Numbered from the stretch's first letter, positions 13,610 through 22,422 are shown. The stretch is DNA of 40,132 nucleotides from Bacillota bacterium (GCA_012521335.1 JAAYMM010000064.1:1-40132), one strand, 5' to 3'. Notes: a model not told the origin generated them from the sequence alone. Made by a program: numbers and translations.

Positions 13610-15181
13610 CTAGAATGCCAAGGGCGAGGACGCCTGGGCTCTAGGCACAAAGAGGATGTACTGGTAGTAGTCGGTGGTGACGCCTGCAGTTGGTGCCACC
13701 TCATTGAGCTTCCAGATTAGGTTCTGGGTGAAAGGTGACTCGGGTCCATCCAGTTTGACCAAGAGCGGCTGCTCCCCCGAGAGGTCCGCCAAAATCCCCG
13801 CGCTGCTGCGGTAGGTATCCAAGGGAACGGGCTGCGTTCCGTCTTGACTGATGCGCTCACTGCCACTGTAGACCAGCACCAGGCTGAGAATGGACCCTGC
13901 GAATCCTTCCATTTGGTCGATCCGCGAAGCCAGCCAGTCCACCCCCAGCTGCTGGCCTTGGAAGACGTGGTTCAAACCCCACTGCCCGAAATACTTCTCC
14001 CCTCCCTCGGGAGAAACTTGCCTGAGGAGATTCGCGTACATGGCCTGCTCGCGTCCGTTGTTCCATTCTGTGCCGCTGACGGTCTGGAGCTCTAGCCCAG
14101 CCAGCAGGCTGGAGAGCACCAGCTCGACCTCGCCCCACAGCCTGCCCAAGGCCTCCTTGACCTCCTCCGTTTCCAGCTCCACCAGCAGATCAGAGGTGAA
14201 ACGCACGGCTTCGGTGTAGTTGAGCCTGAGCTCCCCTCGCAGGACCTGACCAATCTGCGCCAGCTTGGTTGCTGCCCAGAGTCTGTCATCCAGCCCGTCC
14301 AAAAGGTGCTGCAGGTAACGGAAGGCCAAAAGTGGCTGATGCTCTATATCCAATCCGATCAGGCGCAGCTCTTCGCCTGCGGGCAGCGCCTGCGCCAGTC
14401 GGCGAACGTGCTGCCAGTGGTTGTAGTTCTCTCGAGTGAAGAAATAGGTTCCTCTCACCTGGGAAAAGGCGAACTCCAGCAGCGCTTCATCTCCCGTGGC
14501 CACATATTCTCTGAGAAAGCCCACAATGCTCGGGGAGAGCTCCAAGAGGAGACTGCGCACTCCGCCCTCCTGCACCAAAAACTGCAGAAGCGCGGATTCC
14601 AGCTCCTGGTTGCATGCGGCCCCATGACTTTCTCCCACCAGAAAGATGCGATAGGCAGGCAGCTCCTTGGCCAAATTCTCGGTCAGATCTTGCCAGCTGA
14701 AAACGGGCCAGCTCCAAGCCTCTAGATACGCACGAAGCTCCTGGAGCGCAGCTTGATCGCAGGACTCTTCCGCTGAAAACACCAGTTTCTCCTGGGCCCA
14801 GCGGGCCAGTTCCGGGATTTCTGTTACCACTTCTATGACCCTGCGGCCGCTCAAACCCACATTCTCCGGCGGATGGAAACTGAGAAACAGTTCCTGCAGG
14901 GAAGCAGCCTCCTGTTCGGTCTCTGTGAGCACCAGATTCACCTGCAGCTGGCCAGCTGGCGTGCTGAAGACATAGTTTCTGAGCACAACCACCTGTACTC
15001 CCAGGCGCACCGAGAACTGCTCGAGATCGCTGGGGGAAGCCAAGTAATCACCGATGAGAACCCAGCCTTCCGGAAGGGAAGATGGGTCGAGGAGGGTGCC
15101 TTCGCCATTTGATCCGGCCGCGGCACTTGACCACAGGCCTAGTACGCACATGAGCACGAAAACAAGAACAATTCGCTTCAT
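13610..15181 (-). CDS. Secreted erythromycin-esterase/ChaN-like protein
   Basis: 523-residue exported protein. The signal peptide is clear: MKR, a hydrophobic core VLVFVLMCVLGLW and a small-residue cleavage region SSAAAG. Residues about 25-165 are an unrecognised domain. From about 175 the sequence resembles the EreA/ChaN/TIKI superfamily: FLVGESHGAACNQE (the GE-x-HG motif), a LLLELS strand, and RLIGLDIEHQ. This fold includes erythromycin esterases, haem-binding ChaN and metalloproteases, so the activity is open; resistance should not be assumed. The start is ATG 15181, with GAGAGGG upstream; the longer frame to 15223 is not used because the promoter lies at 15214-15242. It is divergent from mrfA. 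Confidence 0.66.
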   Translation of the reverse strand: MKRIVLVFVLMCVLGLWSSAAAGSNGEGTLLDPSSLPEGWVLIGDYLASPSDLEQFSVRLGVQVVVLRNYVFSTPAGQLQVNLVLTETEQEAASLQELFLSFHPPENVGLSGRRVIEVVTEIPELARWAQEKLVFSAEESCDQAALQELRAYLEAWSWPVFSWQDLTENLAKELPAYRIFLVGESHGAACNQELESALLQFLVQEGGVRSLLLELSPSIVGFLREYVATGDEALLEFAFSQVRGTYFFTRENYNHWQHVRRLAQALPAGEELRLIGLDIEHQPLLAFRYLQHLLDGLDDRLWAATKLAQIGQVLRGELRLNYTEAVRFTSDLLVELETEEVKEALGRLWGEVELVLSSLLAGLELQTVSGTEWNNGREQAMYANLLRQVSPEGGEKYFGQWGLNHVFQGQQLGVDWLASRIDQMEGFAGSILSLVLVYSGSERISQDGTQPVPLDTYRSSAGILADLSGEQPLLVKLDGPESPFTQNLIWKLNEVAPTAGVTTDYYQYILFVPRAQASSPLAF

Positions 15182-15213
15182 TGCCCTCTCCCTTTGTGAA
15201 TTTTTGTGCATAC

Positions 15214-15242
15214 AGTATAACATGCCCCCAGACTGCTCTCAA
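15214..15242 (-). promoter_or_regulatory. Promoter of the Ere-like gene
   Basis: On the minus strand, -35 TTGAGA (15237-15242), a 17-base spacer and -10 TATACT (15214-15219). Its -35 box is nine bases from the mrfA -35 box, so the two divergent promoters are back to back. Confidence 0.72.
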
Positions 15243-15251
15243 GCAAAATGA

Positions 15252-15280
15252 TTGACTGCAAACGTCCGTTCGTCTATCAT
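15252..15280 (+). promoter_or_regulatory. mrfAB promoter
   Basis: -35 TTGACT (15252-15257), an exact 17-base spacer and -10 TATCAT (15275-15280). A LexA-type box lies within the spacer. Confidence 0.78.
15259..15272 (+). promoter_or_regulatory. LexA (DinR)-type SOS box
   Basis: CAAAC-GTCC-GTTCG matches the Firmicutes LexA consensus CGAAC-N4-GTTCG at nine of ten fixed positions and sits between -35 and -10 of the mrfAB promoter, where LexA would block transcription. Confidence 0.68.
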
Positions 15281-15296
15281 GTAGGCAGAAGGGTAG

Positions 15297-17612
15297 GTGT
15301 GGGTTTTGGGCGTTGAAGAGACTCTCAGAAAACTAGAAAACAACCCCCGCTTTATGGCTAACGTCACTTTTCGCCATACCATAGAGGCTCAAGCGGGCAG
15401 TTTCGAGCCTGTTCCCGAGTTCGTACATCCCGATCTGCGGGCACTCCTGCAGCGCAAAGGAATCGAGCAGCTCTACTCCCACCAAGCCGCAGCCCTGAGG
15501 GCGGTGCAGGCAGGAGAGAACTTGGTTGTGGTCACCCCCACGGCATCGGGTAAGACCCTCTGCTACAATCTACCGGTACTGCAGACGCTTCTGGAGGATC
15601 AGGAAGCCAGGGCGCTGTACCTCTTCCCCACCAAAGCGCTGGCTCAGGATCAGGTGGCAGAGCTCATGGCCTGGAGCACAGAACTCGGGGACCGGATTAA
15701 GACCTATACATACGATGGGGATACACCTGGTGATGCCCGCATTGCTATCCGCGCCGCGGGCAGTATTGTGGTCACCAATCCGGACATGCTGCACTCAGGG
15801 ATCCTGCCCCACCATACCAAGTGGATGCGGCTGTTTGAGAACCTCAGATATGTGGTCATTGATGAACTGCATATCTACCGCGGGGTATTCGGCTCCCATG
15901 TAGCCAACGTACTGCGCAGACTCGACCGCATCTGCCACTTCTACGGCGCCAATCCCTTATATATCTGCACCTCCGCCACCATCGCCAATCCCAAAGAACA
16001 CGGGGAGACGCTCCTGGGCCGACCTGTCACCGTTGTCGATCAGAACGGTGCTCCCCGGGGGCGCAAAGATATCTTCTTCTACAACCCGCCCGTGGTCAAC
16101 AAGGCCCTGGGGATTAGGCGCAGCTCGCTGCTGGAGGCGGAGGCCGTTGCCCGCGAACTCATCGCGGACAGGATCCCCACCATCATCTTTGCCCGCAGCA
16201 GGCTGGATACGGAAGTGCTCGTCACTTACCTGCGCAAAGCCTTTCATAGAATCGGCGAGCCTGCGGACACTATCCGCGCCTACCGCGGTGGGTACCTGCC
16301 CAAACAGCGCCGGCAGATTGAGCGGGATCTGCGCGATGGCAAAGTGTTGGGTGTGGTGAGCACCAACGCCTTGGAGCTGGGCATCGATATCGGCACCTTG
16401 CAGGCCGCCGTGCTCACGGGGTATCCCGGCACCATTGCCAGCACCTGGCAGCAGCTGGGCCGGGCCGGGCGCAGCCATGAACCTTCCCTGGCGGTGCTGG
16501 TGGCTACCAGCAGTCCCCTCAACCAGTTCATGATTCAAAACCCCGCCTACTTCCTCGAGCGCGGCGTGGAATACGCGCGCATCAATCCCAACAACCTGTT
16601 CATTTTGGTGTCCCACCTGAAATGCGCGGCCTTTGAACTGCCCTTCACCGAGGGGGAGAAGTTCGGGGAAATCGATCCCACAGAGATTCTAGATTACCTC
16701 ACCTCCGAGCTGGTTCTGCGCAAAGTGGAAGGCCGCTGGTACTGGATGAGTGAAAACTACCCCGCAGCCCATATCTCCCTGCGCAGCGCTTCCACGGAGA
16801 ACTTTGCCATCATTGATACAACCGACGGCAGAACCCAGGTCATCGGTGAAGTGGACCGTTTCAGCGCACCTATGCTCATTCACGAGGGAGCCATCTACAT
16901 CCATGAAAGCAAGACTTACCATATTGATCATCTCGATTGGGAAGGCCAGAAGGCCTACGCCCGGGAAGTAGAAACGGACTATTACACCGATGCCAACTTG
17001 GACGTGGAACTCAAGGTCCTAGATGTGTTTGCCAAAGAAGAACAGCCCAATGTGCGGCGCAGCTGGGGCGAAGTGATGGTCACGGCCAAAACGCACATGT
17101 ACAAAAAGATCAAGTTTTACACCCATGAGAACATCGGCTGGGGCCAGATTTCCCTGCCCGAGATGGAGATGCACACCACTGCTTACTGGTTCAGCGTCCC
17201 CAAGGGTTTTGCGAGCGGTCTCGATCAAGGTGCCCTGCAGAGCGCACTGATGGGCGCGGCGCACCTTCTGGGGAACATCGCCTCCCTGGAGCTCATGTGC
17301 GAACCCAGCGATTTGGGAGTGGCTGCCCAAATCAAGTCACCCTTTACTGGCGAACCAACAGTGTTTATCTACGAGAAGTACCCGGGCGGTGTGGGTTTCA
17401 GCGAACAGCTCTATGAGGCCCACGGGAGACTCCTCTGGCGAGCCCTGTCTATTATCAAGAGCTGTCCCTGTGAGGCGGGCTGCCCCTCCTGTGTGGGCCC
17501 CGCGGAAGAAGTGGGCCACGGAGGAAAAGCACATACTCTCTGGCTGCTGAAGGGGGCGTTGGGGCATGGATCTCACCAGCAAGCTGCGTCAGCTGCTGCC
17601 CCAGAAAAGTAA
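15297..17612 (+). CDS. mrfA: MrfA-like DEAD/DEAH-box DNA helicase with DUF1998
   Basis: 771-residue superfamily 2 helicase of the YprA/MrfA type, which in Bacillus subtilis acts in repair of mitomycin-C-type DNA damage. Motifs in order: Q-region YSHQ, Walker A TPTASGKT near residue 81, Walker B VIDELH near 189, CTSATIANP, TNALELGIDIG and QQLGRAGR. The C-terminal DUF1998 domain ends with the four-Cys zinc cluster SCPCEAGCPSC near 723-735. All catalytic residues are present. The start is uncertain among GTG 15297 and TTG 15306, with AGAAGGG and GGTAGGTG nearby. The promoter has a LexA-type box, fitting a DNA-damage role. The gene overlaps the mrfB-like exonuclease by 47 bases. Confidence 0.92.
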   Translation: MWVLGVEETLRKLENNPRFMANVTFRHTIEAQAGSFEPVPEFVHPDLRALLQRKGIEQLYSHQAAALRAVQAGENLVVVTPTASGKTLCYNLPVLQTLLEDQEARALYLFPTKALAQDQVAELMAWSTELGDRIKTYTYDGDTPGDARIAIRAAGSIVVTNPDMLHSGILPHHTKWMRLFENLRYVVIDELHIYRGVFGSHVANVLRRLDRICHFYGANPLYICTSATIANPKEHGETLLGRPVTVVDQNGAPRGRKDIFFYNPPVVNKALGIRRSSLLEAEAVARELIADRIPTIIFARSRLDTEVLVTYLRKAFHRIGEPADTIRAYRGGYLPKQRRQIERDLRDGKVLGVVSTNALELGIDIGTLQAAVLTGYPGTIASTWQQLGRAGRSHEPSLAVLVATSSPLNQFMIQNPAYFLERGVEYARINPNNLFILVSHLKCAAFELPFTEGEKFGEIDPTEILDYLTSELVLRKVEGRWYWMSENYPAAHISLRSASTENFAIIDTTDGRTQVIGEVDRFSAPMLIHEGAIYIHESKTYHIDHLDWEGQKAYAREVETDYYTDANLDVELKVLDVFAKEEQPNVRRSWGEVMVTAKTHMYKKIKFYTHENIGWGQISLPEMEMHTTAYWFSVPKGFASGLDQGALQSALMGAAHLLGNIASLELMCEPSDLGVAAQIKSPFTGEPTVFIYEKYPGGVGFSEQLYEAHGRLLWRALSIIKSCPCEAGCPSCVGPAEEVGHGGKAHTLWLLKGALGHGSHQQAASAAAPEK

Positions 17613-18780
17613 TCCTACTCCTGCCCCCAAGCGAGCTGCGGATCTAGATCCCTTCTTGGGTGGGGCGGAGACCCACACCCCTTTGGGGGCGTGCTACGTG
17701 GTTGTTAAGGAGCTGCCCCTTAGCTACCACCACGGCAGCTGCTGGCTGGAAGAAGCCTACAACGCCTCCTACCTCCACCTGTCCCGCTGGGGGCAGAACT
17801 CTGGAGGGGCGCTGCACCTAGAGAAAACGCTCTTTCTGGACACGGAGACCACAGGCTTGGCCGGGGGCACTGGCACGTACGCCTTTTTGGTGGGCTTGGG
17901 TTATTTCACGCACGACCGCTTCGTAGTCAAGCAGATCCTCATGCGCGATTACAACGAAGAACTGGCCCTCCTCCACGTGGTGGAACAGGAACTGCAGGAA
18001 AAAGAAACGGTGGTCTCGTTCAACGGGAAGGTGTTCGATCTTCCCCTGCTCCACACCCGGTTTGCCCTGGCACGCCTGGGCTTTCAGGGAGCCAGCGGCA
18101 AGGCCCATTATGACCTGCTGCCCCTCTCCCGCCGGCTGTGGCGGCATCGCCTTGCCAGCTGCAGCCTGGTCAGCCTGGAAGAAAACATCCTGGGACTAAG
18201 GCGCAGCGGCGACATTCCCGGTTACGAGATTCCCCAGCGCTATTTTGACTTTCTGCAAACAGGGCGGGGTGCGCTGCTCCAGGATATTGTGGAGCACAAC
18301 TTCTTGGATATAGTCTCCATGGCTGCCCTGCTGCACCGTCTAGAGACAGTCCTGGGGTTGGAACCCCACGAGTGCAGCTGCCCCTATGAAGCGGAGGCCC
18401 TGGCGAGGCTGGCCCTGGAAAGCCAAAACGTCTCTCTGGCCCTAGATTACCTGCAGCAGGCAGCACGGCTAGCTCAAGAGCAGGAGCTCTACCTGCGCAT
18501 CCTCAGGCAAGGAGCTGGACTGCTCAAGCGCTTGGGAGAACACCGCCGGGCAGCCGCTCTGTGGCAGGAGATCCTCTCCCAAGCACCCCACGACCTATAC
18601 AGCGCGGAAGAGTTGGCCAAGTACTACGAGCACCGGGCCAAGGATTTGCCCGCCGCTCAGCTGGTGACCAGAAAGGCCTTGGCCGTTGCTTGGAGGGAAA
18701 AGTCACCTCTGGTTCCCTCGCTGGAACACCGCCTCAAGCGGATTGAAAACAAGCTCCGCCGAGACGCTGCGGAGCTGTGA
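17566..18780 (+). CDS. mrfB: MrfB/YprB-like 3'-5' exonuclease with TPR tail
   Basis: 404-residue RNase H-fold exonuclease, partner of MrfA. The DEDD-type acidic residues are visible: FLDTETTGLAGG near residue 90 (Asp and Glu), VSFNGKVFDLPLL (Asp), and HNFLDIVSMAAL (Asp, with preceding His). From about residue 265 the sequence becomes helical repeats resembling TPRs (ALDYLQQAARLAQEQELYLRIL, RAAALWQEILSQAPHDLYSAEELA), likely protein-binding. ATG 17566 has AAGGGGG ten bases upstream and lies within the end of mrfA, so translation is probably coupled. The pair would be induced together under SOS if the upstream LexA box works. A strong hairpin follows the stop. Confidence 0.9.
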   Translation: MDLTSKLRQLLPQKSNPTPAPKRAADLDPFLGGAETHTPLGACYVVVKELPLSYHHGSCWLEEAYNASYLHLSRWGQNSGGALHLEKTLFLDTETTGLAGGTGTYAFLVGLGYFTHDRFVVKQILMRDYNEELALLHVVEQELQEKETVVSFNGKVFDLPLLHTRFALARLGFQGASGKAHYDLLPLSRRLWRHRLASCSLVSLEENILGLRRSGDIPGYEIPQRYFDFLQTGRGALLQDIVEHNFLDIVSMAALLHRLETVLGLEPHECSCPYEAEALARLALESQNVSLALDYLQQAARLAQEQELYLRILRQGAGLLKRLGEHRRAAALWQEILSQAPHDLYSAEELAKYYEHRAKDLPAAQLVTRKALAVAWREKSPLVPSLEHRLKRIENKLRRDAAEL

Positions 18781-18791
18781 GAAAGAAAGCC

Positions 18792-18819
18792 CCCCTGCGG
18801 CAGCAATCGGCCGCAGGGG
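18792..18819. terminator. Hairpin between convergent mrfB and FMN-protein genes
   Basis: Perfect 10-bp stem CCCCTGCGGC/GCCGCAGGGG around an eight-base loop. There is no good T-tract on the + side. An A/G-rich left flank (GAAAGAAAGC) gives a CTTTC tail on the minus strand. Confidence 0.7.
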
Positions 18820-18866
18820 AGCTGATGATCTTACGGTGTTTTGTATGATGTTTGAATCAGTCCGGC

Positions 18867-19376
18867 TTAGTTGCCCAGGGCGTCCTTAGCGGCTGCCAGC
18901 AGAGCGGAGAGGTAACCGTAGGTGTCAACCAAGGTTGCGCCGGTGACCAGGTCAACCGCTGCTTCCTTCTCAGTGGAGTTGAGCAGAGCTTCCAGCTCGC
19001 TAACGGTCATGCCCAGTACGAAGTTCTCAATGGCGGCAAAGTTGTCGGCGATGGTCACAGTGGAGCCGGCACGAGCCATGTTGTTGCTGTAGAACTCGTT
19101 GTTCACTTTCTTGGAAGCCAGCCAGGTCTCGCCAACGGTGAAAGCGGACTCAGCGTTGGGAACGCCGATGGTTTCGCCTGTGCCCAGCATCTGGTACTCA
19201 TCAATGTAAGCAGCAACGATCTTGTCACCGTCGAGAGCTACAACGGCTACGGTAAAGCACTTGGTGCCATGGGCTGCAAAGTCAGCTTTGCCCAACTTGA
19301 TCTCCGCTGCCATGCTGGAACCAGCCACAGCCAAAAGCGCTACCAACACAAGAACTGCTACAAGACTTCTCTTCAT
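18867..19376 (-). CDS. Secreted FMN-binding-domain-like protein
   Basis: 169-residue exported protein with a textbook signal peptide (MKRSLVAVLVLVALLAVAG then SSMAAE). The mature part has a repeated beta/alpha look (TVAVVALDGDKIVAAYIDEYQ) and a C-terminal DLVTGATLVDTYGYLSALLAA, which resembles the FMN-binding domain motif D-x-x-[ST]-G-A-T where ApbE can attach FMN to Thr. It lacks Cys after the signal region, apart from one in KCFTV, so it is not an obvious lipoprotein. The role may be extracytoplasmic electron transfer, but the domain call is by eye. ATG 19376 has AAAGAGG seven bases upstream; the longer frame would read through the promoter. It is strongly promoted (TTGACG-17-TATAAT). Confidence 0.62.
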   Translation of the reverse strand: MKRSLVAVLVLVALLAVAGSSMAAEIKLGKADFAAHGTKCFTVAVVALDGDKIVAAYIDEYQMLGTGETIGVPNAESAFTVGETWLASKKVNNEFYSNNMARAGSTVTIADNFAAIENFVLGMTVSELEALLNSTEKEAAVDLVTGATLVDTYGYLSALLAAAKDALGN

Positions 19377-19403
19377 ATACCTGCCTCTTTCTACTTTGTA
19401 TTT

Positions 19404-19419
19404 GCACTTCATCAAGTGC
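19404..19419 (-). repeat. Leader hairpin of the FMN-protein mRNA
   Basis: Perfect 6-bp inverted repeat GCACTT/AAGTGC with a 4-base loop, between the promoter and the ribosome binding site. It could stabilise an abundant message or be an operator. Confidence 0.55.
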
Positions 19420-19439
19420 AGTTGATGTTCACATGCTTT

Positions 19440-19468
19440 ATTATAGTATCCCGGTCCCATGGCGTCAA
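19440..19468 (-). promoter_or_regulatory. Strong sigma-A promoter of the FMN-protein gene
   Basis: Minus strand: -35 TTGACG (19463-19468), exact 17-base spacer, consensus -10 TATAAT (19440-19445). The best promoter match in the window, implying high expression. Confidence 0.85.
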
Positions 19469-19505
19469 TAGTGTTTGTGCCCCTTTTCTCAAGGGGGGCG
19501 ATTCT

Positions 19506-19534
19506 TTGACAAGCCGATCACAACTTCCTAATAA
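19506..19534 (+). promoter_or_regulatory. Promoter of the S9 peptidase gene
   Basis: -35 TTGACA (19506-19511, consensus), 17-base spacer, -10 TAATAA (19529-19534). The leader before the TTG start is about 65 bases. Confidence 0.72.
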
Positions 19535-19605
19535 GGTGCCAGCGGCAGGAAAAGACCACTCAACAGGGAAGATTATCAAAACATCTATGAAAGGGATGAT
19601 CGCTG

Positions 19606-21609
19606 TTGGAAAACCTGCGCCTTGATGATTTTACGCACTATAAATTCCTCTCCGGCATCAAGCACAGCCCCAGTGGGCGCTGGGCGTGTTTCGCCGTACA
19701 CCAGGCAGATCTCGAAGCAAACGACTACCGCTCCCATCTCTGGGCCTGCGACCTGGAAGGCCGCCGGTGCTTCCAGCTTACGGGACTGGGCAAAGAGCGG
19801 GCGTTCATCTGGCTGAACGACGAGGAAATCCTCTTTGCCTCACTGCGCGACCCTAAAGATCTGGAACGCCAGAAGCAGGGTGAAGATTTCACTGTGTTCT
19901 ATAGGATCCGCATCTCAGGCGGTGAAGCGGTGGAGGCTTTCCGCATCCCCCAAAGGGTTCTGAGCCTTGAAGCGCTGCCAGGCGAGCGCTTTCTCCTCAC
20001 CTGCCTGCACAATCCCCGCCGGCCCGACCTAAGCAGCCTGGACGAAAAGGAACGGGCAGAGGAACTCAAAAAACGCGCAGAAGAAAAGAACTACGAGGTG
20101 CTGGAAGAGATCCCTTATTGGAGCAACGGCAGCGGGTTTGTCAGCGGCTGCCGTTCCCGGCTCTACCTTTTCCATCAAGACACCGGAGCCCTGGAGCCCC
20201 TCAGCGGCGAATTCATGCAGGTAAGCAGCGTTGAGCTCAACTCCGCCCGGGACAAAGCCGTGTTTGTCGGCTCTGAATACCAAGGGCAAGCCCCGCTCAC
20301 CAACGCCCTGTACCTGGCCGACCTGGAACAAAGAGAAGTGCGGCAGCTTACGCCCGCCGAGGAGTTTACTTACTACGAAGCGCATTTCCTCAGCGATGAA
20401 GAGCTGATCTGCTGGGGCTCTGATCGTCAGAGCTACGGCTTGAACGAAAACCCCCGTTTCTACCTGATCAACCTCACCGATGGCAGCAGGACCCTGTTAA
20501 CACCGGACTTTGATGCCAGCACAGGCAGTTCTGTGAACTCTGACTGCCGCTTTGGCGGGGGCAATGACAGCCAGCTGGAAGCAGGTTATCTCTACTTCAC
20601 CACCACGGAAGGCTGCAGCTCTTACCTCAACCGCATGGATCGCACTGGGAAGATCGAGCGGGTCATCACCGAAGAAGGTTCCGTGGACAGTTTCAGCGTT
20701 AAGGGCGACAGCATTCTGTTCATCGGTCTGCGGGAGCTGCGCCTGCAAGAACTCTACACCCTCGAAAACGGCGCCGAACGCCAGCTGACCTCGTTCAACA
20801 CCTGGGTGCAGGATGAGCGCAAGCTAGCGAGACCAGAACACCTTTCTTTCGAGACAGAGCCGGGCATAACCATCGACGGCTGGGTGCTCAAACCGGTGGA
20901 CTATGCTGCTGGCCAGCGCTACCCGGCCATCTTGAACATTCACGGCGGGCCCAAAACCGTCTACGGCACCGTTTTCGTCCATGAAATGCAGTACTGGGCC
21001 AACCAAGGCTATTTCGTCTTTTTCTGCAACCCCCGAGGTAGTGACGGCAAGGGCAACGCGTTCGCGGACATCCGGGGCAAGTACGGCACCATCGACTACG
21101 CCGATCTCATGCGCTTCACCGATGTGGTGCTCGAACGCTATCCCGAGATCGATCCCGAACGAGTTGGCGTCACTGGCGGCTCTTACGGAGGGTTTATGAC
21201 CAACTGGATTATCGGCCACACCCAGCGTTTTCGGGCGGCTGCCTCCCAGCGCAGTATCTCCAACTGGATTTCCATGGGCTACACCACCGACATCGGCTAC
21301 TTCTTTATGCCGGATCAGATCGGTGCCACCCCCTGGTCTGATCTGGACAAGGTCTGGGAGCACTCCCCTTTGAAATATGCAGACCGCGTCAAAACCCCAA
21401 CCCTCTTCATCCACTCTGATGCGGACTACCGCTGCTGGGTGCCGGAGGCCCTGCAGATGTTCACCGCCCTCAAGTACCATGGTGTGGAGGCCAGGGTCTG
21501 CCTGTTTAAGGGAGAGAACCATGACCTGAGCCGCACAGGCAAACCCAAAGCCCGCCTGCGCCGCCTAGAAGAAATCACGGCCTGGTTCGACCGCTTCTTG
21601 AAGAACTAA
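19606..21609 (+). CDS. S9 family peptidase (acylaminoacyl-peptidase/prolyl oligopeptidase type)
   Basis: 667-residue cytosolic serine peptidase that cleaves short peptides. The N-terminal two thirds have beta-propeller-like repeats. The C-terminal alpha/beta hydrolase domain starts near residue 415. The catalytic triad is visible: Ser in GVTGGSYGGFMTNW near 526, Asp in FIHSDADYRCWVPEA near 605 and His in KGENHDLSR near 638. This order and the RCWVPEA context point to the S9C group. No signal peptide is seen. The start is TTG 19606, with AAAGGGAT upstream. The gene stands alone between its promoter and a shared terminator. It may work with PepA in peptide recycling (inference). Confidence 0.93.
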   Translation: MENLRLDDFTHYKFLSGIKHSPSGRWACFAVHQADLEANDYRSHLWACDLEGRRCFQLTGLGKERAFIWLNDEEILFASLRDPKDLERQKQGEDFTVFYRIRISGGEAVEAFRIPQRVLSLEALPGERFLLTCLHNPRRPDLSSLDEKERAEELKKRAEEKNYEVLEEIPYWSNGSGFVSGCRSRLYLFHQDTGALEPLSGEFMQVSSVELNSARDKAVFVGSEYQGQAPLTNALYLADLEQREVRQLTPAEEFTYYEAHFLSDEELICWGSDRQSYGLNENPRFYLINLTDGSRTLLTPDFDASTGSSVNSDCRFGGGNDSQLEAGYLYFTTTEGCSSYLNRMDRTGKIERVITEEGSVDSFSVKGDSILFIGLRELRLQELYTLENGAERQLTSFNTWVQDERKLARPEHLSFETEPGITIDGWVLKPVDYAAGQRYPAILNIHGGPKTVYGTVFVHEMQYWANQGYFVFFCNPRGSDGKGNAFADIRGKYGTIDYADLMRFTDVVLERYPEIDPERVGVTGGSYGGFMTNWIIGHTQRFRAAASQRSISNWISMGYTTDIGYFFMPDQIGATPWSDLDKVWEHSPLKYADRVKTPTLFIHSDADYRCWVPEALQMFTALKYHGVEARVCLFKGENHDLSRTGKPKARLRRLEEITAWFDRFLKN

Positions 21610-21611
21610 AA

Positions 21612-21645
21612 AGCCGGGGATGGAGCTTGCCATCCCCGGCTTCTA
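21612..21645. terminator. Bidirectional rho-independent terminator
   Basis: Perfect 13-bp stem AAGCCGGGGATGG/CCATCCCCGGCTT around AGCTTG, with A's on the left and TTCT on the right, between two convergent genes. Confidence 0.9.
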
Positions 21646-21649
21646 TCTA

Positions 21650-22255
21650 TCACTGCAGTATGAAGTTCAGCTCCAGCCGGAGCTGGTCTGGGCTTTGGTA
21701 GTGCACGCCCTTGATGCCGAACTCGCTCGCAGCCGCGAGATTCGCCAGCGAATCATCGATGAAGACGCATTCCTCAGGAATCAAGGTGTACCTGGCCAAC
21801 AGAATCTGGTAGATCGCCGGTTCCGGTTTGAGGGTTTGGTGCTGATAGGAAATGACCAATCCATCAAAGAGGCTGAACCACTCGTACTTCTCGTAGACAT
21901 ACTCGAAGGCTGCCTTGTGGAAGTTGGAGAGGACATAGAGGCGGTAGCCAGACTTCTTAAGGCTGCGCACCACCTCCACGTTGGAGGAAATTGGCTTGAG
22001 GATGGAAAACCAGTCGGCAAAGGTCACAGTAATCTCCGCAGCGAGATCGGGATACTGCTTGATCAGCCTGTTCACCGCCTGCTCTTGGGTGATCACGCCC
22101 CGGTCCAGCATATACCACTCCGGGCTGGAAAAAACGGCCCTGTGGAGGCGCTGCACCAGTTCAGGCTGGTCAAAAAGGCTCTCCAGGTACTCACCAGGAT
22201 TGAACTTCAAGAGTACGTTTCCTAGGTCAAAGATTACGTTTCGGATCTTGCGCAC
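21650..22255 (-). CDS. HAD family phosphatase, YihX-like
   Basis: 201-residue HAD superfamily subfamily IA hydrolase. Motif I is VIFDLGNVLLKF near residue 10, with the Asp nucleophile; the +2 residue is Gly, as in the YihX group, which includes glucose-1-phosphate phosphatase. Motif II is YVLSNF, motif III has Lys in TLKPEPAIY, and motif IV is VFIDDSLANL. Sugar-phosphate dephosphorylation is likely but the substrate is not proven; a link to cellobiose phosphorylase, which makes glucose-1-phosphate, is tempting. The start is GTG 22255, seven bases from GAGGAG; the longer TTG frame (22276) overlaps that site. It is convergent with the S9 peptidase and divergent from the TPR gene. Confidence 0.84.
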   Translation of the reverse strand: MRKIRNVIFDLGNVLLKFNPGEYLESLFDQPELVQRLHRAVFSSPEWYMLDRGVITQEQAVNRLIKQYPDLAAEITVTFADWFSILKPISSNVEVVRSLKKSGYRLYVLSNFHKAAFEYVYEKYEWFSLFDGLVISYQHQTLKPEPAIYQILLARYTLIPEECVFIDDSLANLAAASEFGIKGVHYQSPDQLRLELNFILQ

Positions 22256-22422
22256 ACAACCGCTCCTCAGCTGCAAAATGGATACCCCTGTCTCTTCGCC
22301 TCCCCACCCCCATGTTCCTTCTTGAACGCGGGGAATTTCGTACCAGGTTCCAGCTGCGGTGTGAAGGAAAACGCCCGCTGGGCTGGAAATCAGCAGTAAA
22401 CCCTATGGACGAGGTGATTCAT

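Noticed and set aside
13610-15181. Macrolide resistance gene
   Set aside because: The Ere-like motif is shared by several activities and the protein is exported, so resistance is not supported.
18852-19625. 257-residue + strand frame
   Set aside because: It is antisense to the signal-peptide protein at 18867-19376 and runs through its strong promoter.
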